Part shown: one piece after another, positions 1-7,021 of the stretch | How positions within the stretch are numbered: the first letter of the stretch is position 1 | Layout of the letters: every line of letters starts with the position of its first letter | Source: CAYNTH01 sp964427055 | GTDB lineage: Archaea > Aenigmatarchaeota > Aenigmatarchaeia > CG10238-14 > SCSR01 | Reading direction: 5' to 3' | Assembly: GCA_964427055.1 (NCBI GenBank) | Contig: CAYRSQ010000026.1 | Span: forward strand, 1-11,502 | Length of the DNA stretch: 11,502 nt | The notes under the pieces: generated by a model | The model's input: the letters and a program-made list of their open reading frames with translations, nothing else | What the model was told of the DNA's origin: nothing | Databases searched by the model: none | Made by a program: the position numbers and the translations under genes

Positions 1-840
1 GGGGTGGACGGAGACCAGGCAGAAAGCTTCTTCTCGGAAATGCAGTCATTCGAGCTCGAGAACGGAAGGTTCTTCAAGGGCGGCGACAGGTATGTTGTTG
101 TGCTGGGTCATCTCACGGCCAACACGGTGTTCGGCGAAGAGCTCAGGATAAGGGACAAAATCATAATAAAGGAGAAGGAGTTCACAGTCATCGGCATCCT
201 CAAAGAGATAGGAAACTCACAGGACGACACCCAGATAATGGTGCCATTGGATACACTGAGGGATGTGACTGGGGAGGAAGACGAGATTTCATACCTTTTT
301 GCAAGCGCGTTCAACACCAATGATGTCGAGGACGTGTCTGCCAGGATACAGAAAAAGTTTGACGAGGAGCACGGCGAGGACACGTTCCTAGTGCTGAGCA
401 CGGCGAAGCTCGCCGGACAGATATCCAATATAACCAGCACCCTGTCGGCGATACTCGGTGGGGTTGCAGGCATAGCCCTTCTAGTGGCTGGAATAGGAAT
501 ATCCAACACCATGTACATGTCCATACTCGAGCGCACGAAGGAGATAGGGGTGATGAAGTCCATAGGCGCGACCAAGCTGAACATCATGGAGATATTCCTC
601 ATGGAAGCGGCCATAATAGGGATAATCGGAGGCACAGTCGGCATAATACTCGGGATGGGGATGTCCAGGATACTCGGGATTGCGCTGGACTCATACGGCG
701 TCGGTCTCAAGACTTATGTCACGCTCAACCTGATGATGATGGGAATGGCGTTTTCCATAGTCGTTGGCGTGATTTCCGGTTTCATGCCCGCAAAAAGGGC
801 GGCTGAACTGGATCCGATAGAAGCGCTGAGATACGAGTAA
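1..840 (+). CDS. ABC transporter permease, MacB/FtsX type (5'-truncated by window edge)
   Basis: Integral membrane subunit of an ABC transporter of the MacB/LolC/FtsX type, which usually exports substrates or acts on envelope proteins with a separate ATPase. The frame is open to base 1; a GTG at 4 is only an internal codon candidate, because family members are about 400 residues and the first transmembrane helix is missing here. Visible from the GTG: an extracytoplasmic MacB_PCD-like domain (about residues 1-135), then three hydrophobic segments near 145-167, 194-220 and 240-262. The cytoplasmic loop with ERTKEIGVMKSIGAT after the first helix is the FtsX-domain hallmark, and the end PIEALRYE is the standard C-terminus of this family. 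The partner ATPase probably lies upstream, outside the window. Substrate unknown. Family confident; true start not visible. Confidence 0.93.
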   Translation, partial: GVDGDQAESFFSEMQSFELENGRFFKGGDRYVVVLGHLTANTVFGEELRIRDKIIIKEKEFTVIGILKEIGNSQDDTQIMVPLDTLRDVTGEEDEISYLFASAFNTNDVEDVSARIQKKFDEEHGEDTFLVLSTAKLAGQISNITSTLSAILGGVAGIALLVAGIGISNTMYMSILERTKEIGVMKSIGATKLNIMEIFLMEAAIIGIIGGTVGIILGMGMSRILGIALDSYGVGLKTYVTLNLMMMGMAFSIVVGVISGFMPAKRAAELDPIEALRYE

Positions 841-841
841 A

Positions 842-851
842 GATTTTAAAC
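842..851 (+). promoter_or_regulatory. Probable TATA box for the DUF5667-like gene
   Basis: A TTTTAAA core lies at 844-850, overlapping the end of the permease gene and centred 34 bp before the ATG at 881. No Shine-Dalgarno precedes that ATG. This fits an archaeal promoter giving a very short leader of about 7 nt. The match is modest and no start-site data exist. Confidence 0.4.
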
Positions 852-880
852 TGCGTTTTGAATTATAGTTTAGTGATTAA

Positions 881-1633
881 ATGAAAACCGAAATGATAAT
901 GCTAACGTTGCTGATTACAACAATATTCACTATGCCTGTTATCATGGCAGAGGACGACTCATCGCTCGTCCTGACGAACGATTCCGAAAGCGACGAGCTG
1001 GCGGACCCCGGGATACTTCCGGATAGCCCGCTGTACGGCTTCAAGACTTTCGGAGAGCAGGTCAGGCTCATGGTTACTTTCAACAAGAAGGCTAAACTGG
1101 AATACAAGCTCCAGCTTGCCGAGAACAGACTTGCCGAAGCGGAGGTTATGGCCAACCAGAACAAGATAGAAACCATGGAGAAAGTGATGACCAAATACCA
1201 GGCGAGGATACAGGAGATACAGGAAGAGGTCGAATCCGAGAATTCCGACTACATCGACGAATCTCTTCAAGAACAGGTGAAGCTGAAAACGCAGAATCAC
1301 GTCGCTGTCCTCAGCAGAGTGATGGAGAACGCTCCTGAAGAGGCTAAATCCGGATTGCAGAACGCTCTACAGAACGCGGAGTCGCTCCAAAACAAGATAC
1401 AGTCCAGGATACAGAACCAAAACCAGGGGAACAATACATCTGGCACAGAAGGACAGGGATCAACACAGAACCAGGGAAACAATGAAACTGGCTCTGACCA
1501 GGGTCAAGGTTCGGAAGGGAACCAGACAGTAGTGGACAACCAGCAAGGCAATGGTTCAGACGGAAATCACACAGTAGTGGAAAATCAGCAGGGTAATGGT
1601 TCAGAAAACCAAGTAAACGGTAACCAGTCGTAA
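881..1633 (+). CDS. Secreted DUF5667-like coiled-coil protein with Q/N/G-rich glycosylatable tail
   Basis: Exported protein of unknown function, 250 residues. Residues 1-23 are a signal peptide (hydrophobic core, cleavage likely after IMA before EDDSS); there is no lipobox Cys and no C-terminal membrane helix. Residues about 42-165 resemble DUF5667: the motif DPGILPDSPLYGFK, then a charged helix with ENRLAEAEVM, likely coiled coil. Residues 178-250 are low complexity (Gln, Asn, Gly, Ser) and include a 15-residue tandem repeat and eight N-X-S/T sequons (N184, N185, N201, N214, N224, N229, N239, N248). The start is the first ATG after the permease stop, 40 bp away, with a possible TATA box at 844-850. 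The permease might be its partner, but that rests on adjacency only. DUF5667 is assigned from memory of the family motif; function unknown. Confidence 0.85.
   Translation: MKTEMIMLTLLITTIFTMPVIMAEDDSSLVLTNDSESDELADPGILPDSPLYGFKTFGEQVRLMVTFNKKAKLEYKLQLAENRLAEAEVMANQNKIETMEKVMTKYQARIQEIQEEVESENSDYIDESLQEQVKLKTQNHVAVLSRVMENAPEEAKSGLQNALQNAESLQNKIQSRIQNQNQGNNTSGTEGQGSTQNQGNNETGSDQGQGSEGNQTVVDNQQGNGSDGNHTVVENQQGNGSENQVNGNQS
1508..1597 (+). repeat. Two 45-bp imperfect tandem repeats inside the tail of the secreted protein
   Basis: Copy 1 is 1508-1552 and copy 2 is 1553-1597, followed by the first bases of a third copy. Each encodes 15 residues, starting Gly-Ser and containing N-X-T-V-V and N-Q-Q-G-N. 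Differences between copies are mostly single bases, some synonymous, so the protein repeat looks maintained. This is a coding microdomain repeat, not a CRISPR or mobile repeat. Confidence 0.85.
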
Positions 1634-1640
1634 GGTTTGA

Positions 1641-1659
1641 CGCCTTCGGGCGACTTTTT
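1641..1659 (+). terminator. Hairpin with cUUCGg loop plus T-tract
   Basis: A perfect 4-bp stem CGCC/GGCG closes a TTCG tetraloop (the very stable C-UUCG-G form) at 1641-1652, followed by TTTTT at 1655-1659. It begins 7 bases after the stop of the secreted-protein gene, and the T-tract lies on the + strand side only. It therefore should end transcription of that gene before it runs into the convergent gene whose stop is at 1666. The stem is short, so the T-tract may do most of the work, as is usual in archaea. Confidence 0.6.
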
Positions 1660-1665
1660 ATTTAT

Positions 1666-2346
1666 TCAGGAAGACGCGTAGACGTCCCTCACATAGACAT
1701 CTATCGCAGTCCCTCCTCCTATGTCGAAATCGAACTCGTAATAGCCGCCCGACGTGTTGTAAGAGGTTATCGCCTCCGAAACCGCGGCATCGGCGTCGTT
1801 CTCGAAGACAGCGACTTCAATCCCATCGAGCAGCTCGCCAGTAAGCTCGTCGGACACATATCCATACAGCTTCACCGGCTTCGCCCTCTCTTCGACCACG
1901 ACGGTTATGTAGGTCTTCGTCCCTATCGAAGTGACTTCAGGGGACTGTCCCATGACATCCTCATAAGCATCCATATTGTATACGTAGACTTTGTCAATCT
2001 TCGAAAGTATCGAATTGTTCACAATATCGTATCCTTTGCCGTCCTCTATACCGACGAACCTGAATATCTCGTTCCCTGATGAATCCTTCAGGACGACAAT
2101 ACAATCATCATCATCGAATGTCAGATAGCTGCTCCCGTTCACCTTGACGAACCTGACGCTCGTGTTGTAATATTCCCTCACGGTTATGTTGCGCTCGTAG
2201 TTGTTCCCGGGATACAGTGTCTTGTCGAACGCCTTGAAGAACCCCGTGAAATTGACTCCACCTGCAGAAGAGACGCCGACTATGACAGCCAACGAGAAGA
2301 CCACTGCTACGACACCGAATTGGAACCTTGACATCGGCAGCTTCAT
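1666..2346 (-). CDS. Exported protein of unknown function with C-terminal carboxypeptidase-regulatory-like domain
   Basis: Predicted 226-residue exported or membrane-anchored protein. I place the start at the ATG at 2346, giving MKLPMSRFQFG followed by a hydrophobic stretch (about 9-28) that serves as signal peptide or N-terminal anchor. An upstream ATG at 2451 would overlap folC by 52 bases and add 35 residues ahead of this signal, so I reject it. Residues about 30-155 are beta-rich, with no family I recognise, one Cys and a DDDDC stretch near 78-82. Residues 157-224 (KLYGYVSDELTGELLDG onward, with a Gly-Gly-Tyr-Tyr turn) look like a carboxypeptidase-regulatory or CNA-B-like beta sandwich. 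Six N-X-S/T sequons suggest glycosylation. ATG at 2334 is an alternative start. It has its own TATA-like box inside the gap after folC. Function unknown. Confidence 0.8.
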   Translation of the reverse strand: MKLPMSRFQFGVVAVVFSLAVIVGVSSAGGVNFTGFFKAFDKTLYPGNNYERNITVREYYNTSVRFVKVNGSSYLTFDDDDCIVVLKDSSGNEIFRFVGIEDGKGYDIVNNSILSKIDKVYVYNMDAYEDVMGQSPEVTSIGTKTYITVVVEERAKPVKLYGYVSDELTGELLDGIEVAVFENDADAAVSEAITSYNTSGGYYEFDFDIGGGTAIDVYVRDVYASS

Positions 2347-2373
2347 GATTTGATTTAGTGGCAGAACCCATGA

Positions 2374-2384
2374 TAAATATATAC
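2374..2384 (-). promoter_or_regulatory. Probable TATA box for the exported protein gene
   Basis: On the minus strand the bases read TGTATATATTTA across 2374-2385, centred about 33 bp upstream of the ATG at 2346. No Shine-Dalgarno lies before the ATG. A start site 25-27 bp from the box would give a leader of about 6 nt. This supports transcription separate from folC, whose stop is only 53 bp upstream. Confidence 0.5.
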
Positions 2385-2399
2385 AACCGTTATCGGTGG

Positions 2400-3749
2400 T
2401 CAAGACTCGTTCAGTTCCCGTCCCCAGTGGAAATCGACTTTTCTGTGCCATATCTCTCTGGCTTCGCCGACAGTGAATATGGACCCGCTCACGAACACTA
2501 GACCGTCTTTTCCGGCCACCTCTATCGCCCTCGCGACCGCGTCCCTTATGTTATCGACTATCTCGAACTTCTTCCCGTAGGCATGCTCCGAAAGATCTTC
2601 CGGACTGACCGCTCTTCCTCTTACCCCGTGTCTGGTCAGTATCATGTAATCCGATATGGAACTTATGTCCCTCATCATGTCCCCTATCTTCTTCCCTTTG
2701 GATATGCTCACCACGCTGACCAGTTTGTCGTAGTCGAACAGCGATTGTATTTCTGACGTCACTTTTTTTGTAGCAAGCATGTCCTTTGCTCCATCAAGGA
2801 CGACATACGGATGTTTCTGCACTATCTCCATCCTGCCCGGCCACCTGACATTTACGAGACCGGAATAAACCGCGCCATCAGGCACGATTATGTCGTGTAT
2901 CCCTAGCGCCTCTATGGCCCCTATCGCAAGTGAGGCATTCGTCAACTGGTGCTCGCCTATCAGGGACAGTTCGACATTGTCAAAGTTCCTATTGAAAGTC
3001 TCCACATTGAACATCTGACCATTCGTGTCTGACCTGACCTTTTCGAAAGTTATGTCCTCCCCCACAACGATGATTCTAGCATTCTTCTCCTCGCATACCT
3101 TCCTGAAAACTTCAAGCGCGTCCCCCTCGGCGGACGTGACGAGTATACCGTTCTTCTTTATTATCCCTGCCTTCTCCCCGGCTATCTGCGCTATCGTGTC
3201 GCCCAGTATCGCCGTGTGTTCCAGGGACACGTTGGTTATGACCGACACCAAGGAATCGACCGTATTCGTTGCGTCGAGCCTCCCTCCCATTCCGACCTCT
3301 ATGACAGCGAAATCGACATCCTCGTCGGCAAAGTACTTCATCATGAGCGCGGCGGTTATCTCGAAGAATGTAGGATGGTTGTACCTTCCGGAAGTCTTCT
3401 CTATGGCCGGCATCATGTCATTTATCATCTCGACTACCCTTTCCTCCGGTATCTGGTCTCCGTTTATTGATATCCTCTCAGTGAAGTTTGTCATATGGGG
3501 TTTGGTGAAGGCGCCGACCTTGTATCCGGCTTCCGACAGTATCGACGCTATCATGGTCACTGTCGATCCCTTCCCGTTTGTCCCTCCGACATGTATGACC
3601 TTCAGTCTCTTCTGCGGGCTGCCGATATTCTCCAGAAGGTCCTCCATGACTTTCAACCTCAGCTTCACATCGCCGAAAGCCTTGAGATTGAATATCCATT
3701 CGGTCACTTTCTCATAGTCGCCATTAGAAAATCTCTTGATATATGACAC
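2400..3749 (-). CDS. folC: Folylpolyglutamate synthase / dihydrofolate synthase (Mur-ligase family)
   Basis: ATP-dependent cytoplasmic ligase that adds glutamate to folates (and in bifunctional members to dihydropteroate). The 449 residues match the usual length. Visible motifs: P-loop GTNGKGS at 56-62 (K60); EVGMGGRLDATN at 151-162; SLEHTAILG at 175-183; GEKAGIIK at 191-198, with K193 at the position of the carbamylated lysine; GEHQ at 265-268; WPGR at 303-306. The first residues (DYEKVTEWIFNL) already match the family N-terminus, so the GTG at 3749 is favoured although no clear Shine-Dalgarno precedes it. Oddity: the C-domain motif normally written DGAHNP is DGAKDM here (319-324), losing the His and Asn. 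It lies 26 bp downstream of glyA on the same strand, consistent with a folate/C1 unit. Family sure; exact substrate not. Confidence 0.93.
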   Translation of the reverse strand: MSYIKRFSNGDYEKVTEWIFNLKAFGDVKLRLKVMEDLLENIGSPQKRLKVIHVGGTNGKGSTVTMIASILSEAGYKVGAFTKPHMTNFTERISINGDQIPEERVVEMINDMMPAIEKTSGRYNHPTFFEITAALMMKYFADEDVDFAVIEVGMGGRLDATNTVDSLVSVITNVSLEHTAILGDTIAQIAGEKAGIIKKNGILVTSAEGDALEVFRKVCEEKNARIIVVGEDITFEKVRSDTNGQMFNVETFNRNFDNVELSLIGEHQLTNASLAIGAIEALGIHDIIVPDGAVYSGLVNVRWPGRMEIVQKHPYVVLDGAKDMLATKKVTSEIQSLFDYDKLVSVVSISKGKKIGDMMRDISSISDYMILTRHGVRGRAVSPEDLSEHAYGKKFEIVDNIRDAVARAIEVAGKDGLVFVSGSIFTVGEAREIWHRKVDFHWGRELNES

Positions 3750-3775
3750 CTATAACAAAAAAGGATGGATACGTA

Positions 3776-5029
3776 TCAATAGGCATGCAGCGGGAAGTCC
3801 TTGCAGAGCTCCCGTACATTCTCCTTTATCTCAGCCTTCTTCTCCTCGTTGTCTTTGTTCTCGACGGTCTCGTTTATCAGGTCGGCTATGACTCTCATCT
3901 CTTTCTCCTTCATCCCCCTAGTTGTCACAGCTGGGGTGCCTATCCTGACGCCGCTCGTAACGGTCGGCTTCTCCGTGTCGAACGGGACCATGTTCTTGTT
4001 GAGGGTTATGTTGACATCCTCGAACAGTTGCTGGGCTTCCTTCCCGGTTATTCCTTTGTTCCTCATATCAACCAGCATAAGGTGATTGTCTGTTCCGCCT
4101 GATACTATTTCGAACCCGTGTCCGGACAGCGCCTCGGCGAGCACTTTCGCGTTCCTGACTATCTGTTTCTGGTATTCCTTGAACTCATCACTCATGGCCT
4201 CTTTGAATGCGACCGCCTTCGCGGCGATTATGTGCATCAAAGGGCCTCCCTGCGTCCCTGGGAATATCGCTTTGTCTATCTTCTTCGCGAACTCCGCTTT
4301 GCACATTATCACACCTCCCCTCGGACCGCGCAGAGTCTTGTGGGTGGTCGTGGTGACCACGTCGAAAATCGGCACCGGGTTCGGATGCTCGCCCGCCACT
4401 ATAAGTCCGGCTATGTGAGCTATGTCCGCCATCGTATAGGCTCCGACCTCGTCAGCTATCTCCTTTATCTTGGCAAAATCAATAATCCTCGAATATGCGC
4501 TGGCCCCGCAGAGTATCATTTTAGGTTTCGTCTCAATCGCCTTCTCCCTGAGTTTATCGTAATCGATCTCGCCTGTGTCCTTCTCGACCCCGTAATGGAC
4601 GAAGTTGTAAGTCTTCCCAGAAAAGTTCACCGGGCTTCCGTGCGTCAGGTGACCGCCGTCGTTCAGGTTCATGGATAGTATGGTGTCCCCTGGTTCCAGC
4701 AGCGCAAAATAGACAGCGGCATTTGCCTGTGACCCGGAATGCGGCTGCACATTGGCATGCTCGGCGCCGAACAGTTGTTTCAGCCTGTCCCTCGCCAAGG
4801 TCTCTATCTCATCCATCCAAACGCATCCGCCGTAGTATCTCCCTTCCGCACCAGGCCCTCCCTTGGGATAGCCCTCGGCATACTTGTTAGTCAAAACGCT
4901 GCCGGCTGCCTCCAGCACGGCGTCGCTCACAAAGTTCTCGGAAGCTATAAGTTCTATGTTCTCCTTCTGCCTAGTTTCCTCCTTCTTTATCAAATTGAAA
5001 ATCTCAGTGTCAACCTTCTCGATAGCCAT
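3776..5029 (-). CDS. glyA: Serine hydroxymethyltransferase
   Basis: PLP-dependent cytoplasmic enzyme converting serine and tetrahydrofolate (or tetrahydromethanopterin in some archaea) to glycine and the 5,10-methylene derivative. The 417 residues are full length. Visible: ELIASENFVS near 26-35, YAEGYP at 50-55, HSGSQANAAVY at 97-107, ADIAHIAGLI at 201-210, and the PLP motif TTTTHKTLRGPRGG with the Schiff-base lysine at K231. Oddity: between YAEGYP and RYYGG there are eight residues (KGGPGAEG) where most SHMTs have two (such as GK), a six-residue glycine-rich insertion at the active-site rim. The ATG at 5029 has a strong Shine-Dalgarno (GGAGGT, six bases away). Adjacent folC suggests folate is the carrier. 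Assignment very secure. Confidence 0.97.
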   Translation of the reverse strand: MAIEKVDTEIFNLIKKEETRQKENIELIASENFVSDAVLEAAGSVLTNKYAEGYPKGGPGAEGRYYGGCVWMDEIETLARDRLKQLFGAEHANVQPHSGSQANAAVYFALLEPGDTILSMNLNDGGHLTHGSPVNFSGKTYNFVHYGVEKDTGEIDYDKLREKAIETKPKMILCGASAYSRIIDFAKIKEIADEVGAYTMADIAHIAGLIVAGEHPNPVPIFDVVTTTTHKTLRGPRGGVIMCKAEFAKKIDKAIFPGTQGGPLMHIIAAKAVAFKEAMSDEFKEYQKQIVRNAKVLAEALSGHGFEIVSGGTDNHLMLVDMRNKGITGKEAQQLFEDVNITLNKNMVPFDTEKPTVTSGVRIGTPAVTTRGMKEKEMRVIADLINETVENKDNEEKKAEIKENVRELCKDFPLHAY

Positions 5030-5035
5030 GCAATT

Positions 5036-5041
5036 ACCTCC
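5036..5041 (-). promoter_or_regulatory. Shine-Dalgarno of glyA
   Basis: GGAGGT on the minus strand, six bases before the ATG at 5029. It fixes the glyA start and shows that this genome uses leadered, SD-dependent initiation for some genes alongside apparent leaderless ones. Confidence 0.8.
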
Positions 5042-5095
5042 AAAATTTTTATCAGACCATAGGAGCCCGAAAGATACTATTCTATTGTTTTGAAA

Positions 5096-5103
5096 TTTTA
5101 TTA
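5096..5103 (+). promoter_or_regulatory. Possible TATA box for the YdjM-like gene
   Basis: TTTTATTA is centred about 25 bp before the ATG at 5124, which has no Shine-Dalgarno, so a leaderless mRNA from that ATG is plausible. The surrounding divergent gap (5030-5123) is AT-rich, and the glyA promoter must also lie here; I could not single out its TATA box. Confidence 0.4.
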
Positions 5104-5123
5104 GCTTTATTGTATTCCTTCAT

Positions 5124-5717
5124 ATGTTTTTTAACCAAGGGATGACAATTTTATTTATGCCTCTGGCCGTGACGCACATAATGGTCCCGATAATAGTCAT
5201 GGAACTGTTCAGGGATTTCTACCCGCAGATAAAGGAACAATTCGAGAGGAAATACGTCTTCCTTCTTGGGATGGCGGGGATACTGCCGGATGCGGATGTC
5301 GTGATTTTCAACATAGCCAATATGATAGGCGCTCCTTTCCCGGAATCGAATCTCGGGCACAGGATACTGTTCCACAACGTATGGCTACCGTTGGGATTCT
5401 TCGTTTTCTATCTGATATTCAGATATCTCTCTATGAAAAATAGGAAGACGATGAAAAAATATTCGTCGTTCTCAAAGGTATTCATAATCATGTTCTTCGG
5501 CTTCGTAGCGCATCTTCTGCTTGATGGAATACTGACCGGATATGTGATGCCATTCTATCCGATAAGCGACTACATGATGAACTGGGATATCATAGGCAAA
5601 CTGGCCGCATTCACGGGAATACCCCAGCTGACGATATTAGTCTCGATGGACGCGTCGCTGCTCATGTTCTGGTTGTGGCATCAGGAGACCGAGAAGCACA
5701 TATCCGACTATTTCTGA
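5124..5717 (+). CDS. Membrane-bound YdjM/DUF457-like metal-dependent hydrolase
   Basis: Small integral membrane protein of the family containing YdjM (LexA-binding inner-membrane-associated putative hydrolase, DUF457). Members keep His and Asp residues suited to metal binding; their substrate is generally not known. From the ATG at 5124 (197 residues) the conserved pattern is visible: H18 in LAVTHIM, LPDAD at 54-58 (D56, D58), HRILFHN with H79 and H84, and HLLLDG with H130 and D134. Hydrophobic helices lie near 85-101, 118-138 and 170-187. Start choice is uncertain: ATGs at 5142 and 5157 are in frame and the conserved region begins at MPLAVTH (5157), but a TATA-like box at 5096-5103 suits leaderless initiation at 5124. 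It is divergent from glyA and convergent with nth. Family fairly secure; the catalytic role is inferred. Confidence 0.8.
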   Translation: MFFNQGMTILFMPLAVTHIMVPIIVMELFRDFYPQIKEQFERKYVFLLGMAGILPDADVVIFNIANMIGAPFPESNLGHRILFHNVWLPLGFFVFYLIFRYLSMKNRKTMKKYSSFSKVFIIMFFGFVAHLLLDGILTGYVMPFYPISDYMMNWDIIGKLAAFTGIPQLTILVSMDASLLMFWLWHQETEKHISDYF

Positions 5718-5726
5718 TATTCTAAC

Positions 5727-5758
5727 ACGACAGGCGTCGCATCATACGTCTTTTCTTT
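5727..5758 (+). terminator. Possible terminator between convergent genes
   Basis: After the stop at 5715-5717 there is a weak CGAC/GTCG stem (5728-5739) and then a pyrimidine-rich run TCTTTTCTTT (5749-5758). Archaeal polymerase can stop at T-runs alone. The stem is too short to be convincing by itself. Confidence 0.35.
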
Positions 5759-5768
5759 ATGAAGTTCT

Positions 5769-6416
5769 CTAAAGGTTCTTGTCCGGATACGGGCACATCT
5801 CACGTATGGGACACGGATCGCATTTCGGCCTATGTTTCCTGCAGAACTCCTTTCCGAACTCGACAAGGATGATATTCACATATCCCCTCATCCTCTTTGG
5901 GAATATCTTATGTAGGTCTTCCCTGATTTTTTCACCGTTCTCGCTGTCCGTCCATCCCAGCCTATTGGATATCACTGACACATGAGTATCGACCGGTATG
6001 ACATCCTTCCCGTGGGAAACTAAAAGGACTATGTCAGCTGTCTTCCCTCCGACACCCGGAAGCTTGACAATCTCGTCCCTCGTAGAGGGAACCTTGCCTC
6101 CGTATCTGTCCGTTACAATCTCGGATATCCTGTATATCCTGTCGGCTTTGGTCTTGTAGAAGTTGGCCGACTTTATCGCACGCTCTATCCCCTTCCTGCC
6201 GAGGCACTTCATCTTTGCCGGAGTCCTTGCCTGTTTCAGCAAGCCACCCGCCACTCTCTCCGTGACCTCGTCCTTGTTCCTTTGTGATATCACTGCGCTC
6301 ACGAGAACCTCGAATGGCTTCCGGCTGGAAGTGCTTGCCACTTCCCCTCTGGCCCTGTTGCCGTATCTATCTTTCAGTATGCCGACTATTTTCATTATCC
6401 TGTCTTCTTTCATCAT
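5769..6416 (-). CDS. nth: Endonuclease III (DNA glycosylase/AP lyase)
   Basis: Base-excision-repair enzyme that removes oxidised pyrimidines and cleaves at abasic sites. 215 residues, normal length. Visible: SQRNKDEVT at 44-52; helix-hairpin-helix LPGVGGKTA at 119-127 with catalytic K125; PVDTHV at 141-146 with catalytic D143; and the iron-sulphur loop C192-x6-C199-x2-C202-x5-C208 near the C-terminus. All key residues are intact. The start ATG at 6416 overlaps the stop of the upstream lipid-kinase gene as ATGA, so translation is probably coupled; a second ATG follows directly. No separate promoter is needed. The nearest alternative in the superfamily is MutY, but that would be longer and would carry a C-terminal Nudix-like domain, absent here. 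Confidence 0.96.
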   Translation of the reverse strand: MMKEDRIMKIVGILKDRYGNRARGEVASTSSRKPFEVLVSAVISQRNKDEVTERVAGGLLKQARTPAKMKCLGRKGIERAIKSANFYKTKADRIYRISEIVTDRYGGKVPSTRDEIVKLPGVGGKTADIVLLVSHGKDVIPVDTHVSVISNRLGWTDSENGEKIREDLHKIFPKRMRGYVNIILVEFGKEFCRKHRPKCDPCPIREMCPYPDKNL

Positions 6417-6997
6417 AGCAAGAACCTTATCAGTGTGGCCATCGGCACCGTGAAGTTGTCATACTCGTACGACACAAGCTCGATTATCGTGGCGAACGCC
6501 GACGTGATAAGGGAATCTGGGAGGCTGAGGAAGAACGAGAAACCCGCGGCTGACACGACGAAGAACGCGAGGGATCCTTCTATGGTCTTGCCGCCAAACA
6601 GTTCCTTCTTGCCGAACCTCTCCCCGACTAGGGCAGCTGCGGCGTCCCCGAAAGACAAGGCTATCAGTCCCAGATACATGCTGGTCCTGTCGAAGAACAC
6701 GGCCAACACAGTCATCGATATCAGGAAGTACAGGGTCGGCATGAATATCCATCCCATCTCACCTGGCCTTGACAGCCTCTCGATCATAACAGACATAACG
6801 GGCACCCTGGCACCGGACACCCTCAGCAATTCTATTGTTATATAGGTTATCACACCAGCCACCATAGCCGCCTTGAAGTACACTGACGGCAGCAGCTCGG
6901 CCAGCCCGGCTATCAGCAGGAACCCCATCATATGGACAACCTTCCTGAACGTCCTCTTCTCGAACTTCTTTATGATATTTTCAATCTCCTTGAACAT
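6413..6997 (-). CDS. Dolichol/phytol kinase-family membrane protein (CTP-dependent polyprenol kinase-like)
   Basis: Polytopic membrane enzyme of the SEC59/DGK1/VTE5 family, whose members phosphorylate polyprenols, phytol or diacylglycerol, usually with CTP. I start it at the ATG at 6997 (194 residues, MFKEIENIIKK). The ATG at 7042 would add 15 residues and would place the TATA-like box (7022-7029) inside the gene. Visible: FRKVVHMMGF near the N-terminus, matching the family R-K-x-x-H; an I-E-L-L-R element after the second helix; the nucleotide-binding signature GDAAAALVGERFGKK followed by GGKTIEGSLAFF; and DNFTVPMATLI at the C-terminus. About six hydrophobic helices. The stop overlaps the nth start by 4 bases. 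In an archaeon the likely product is dolichyl or another isoprenoid phosphate for glycan or lipid metabolism, which I infer. Substrate not determinable. Confidence 0.87.
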   Translation of the reverse strand: MFKEIENIIKKFEKRTFRKVVHMMGFLLIAGLAELLPSVYFKAAMVAGVITYITIELLRVSGARVPVMSVMIERLSRPGEMGWIFMPTLYFLISMTVLAVFFDRTSMYLGLIALSFGDAAAALVGERFGKKELFGGKTIEGSLAFFVVSAAGFSFFLSLPDSLITSAFATIIELVSYEYDNFTVPMATLIRFLL

Positions 6998-7021
6998 ACT
7001 GACCACGCCAACACGACAAAG

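Noticed and set aside
1508..1597. Tandem repeats as a CRISPR or mobile element remnant
   Set aside because: Only two abutting copies without spacers, in frame with a low-complexity protein tail; no cas genes or terminal inverted repeats nearby.
2347..2451. 35-residue N-terminal extension of the exported protein
   Set aside because: It overlaps the 3' end of folC and would push the signal peptide to an internal position; a TATA-like box lies between it and the ATG at 2346.
3025..3717. 230-codon plus-strand frame inside folC
   Set aside because: It mirrors conserved FolC motifs on the other strand and has no promoter, Shine-Dalgarno or recognisable domain.
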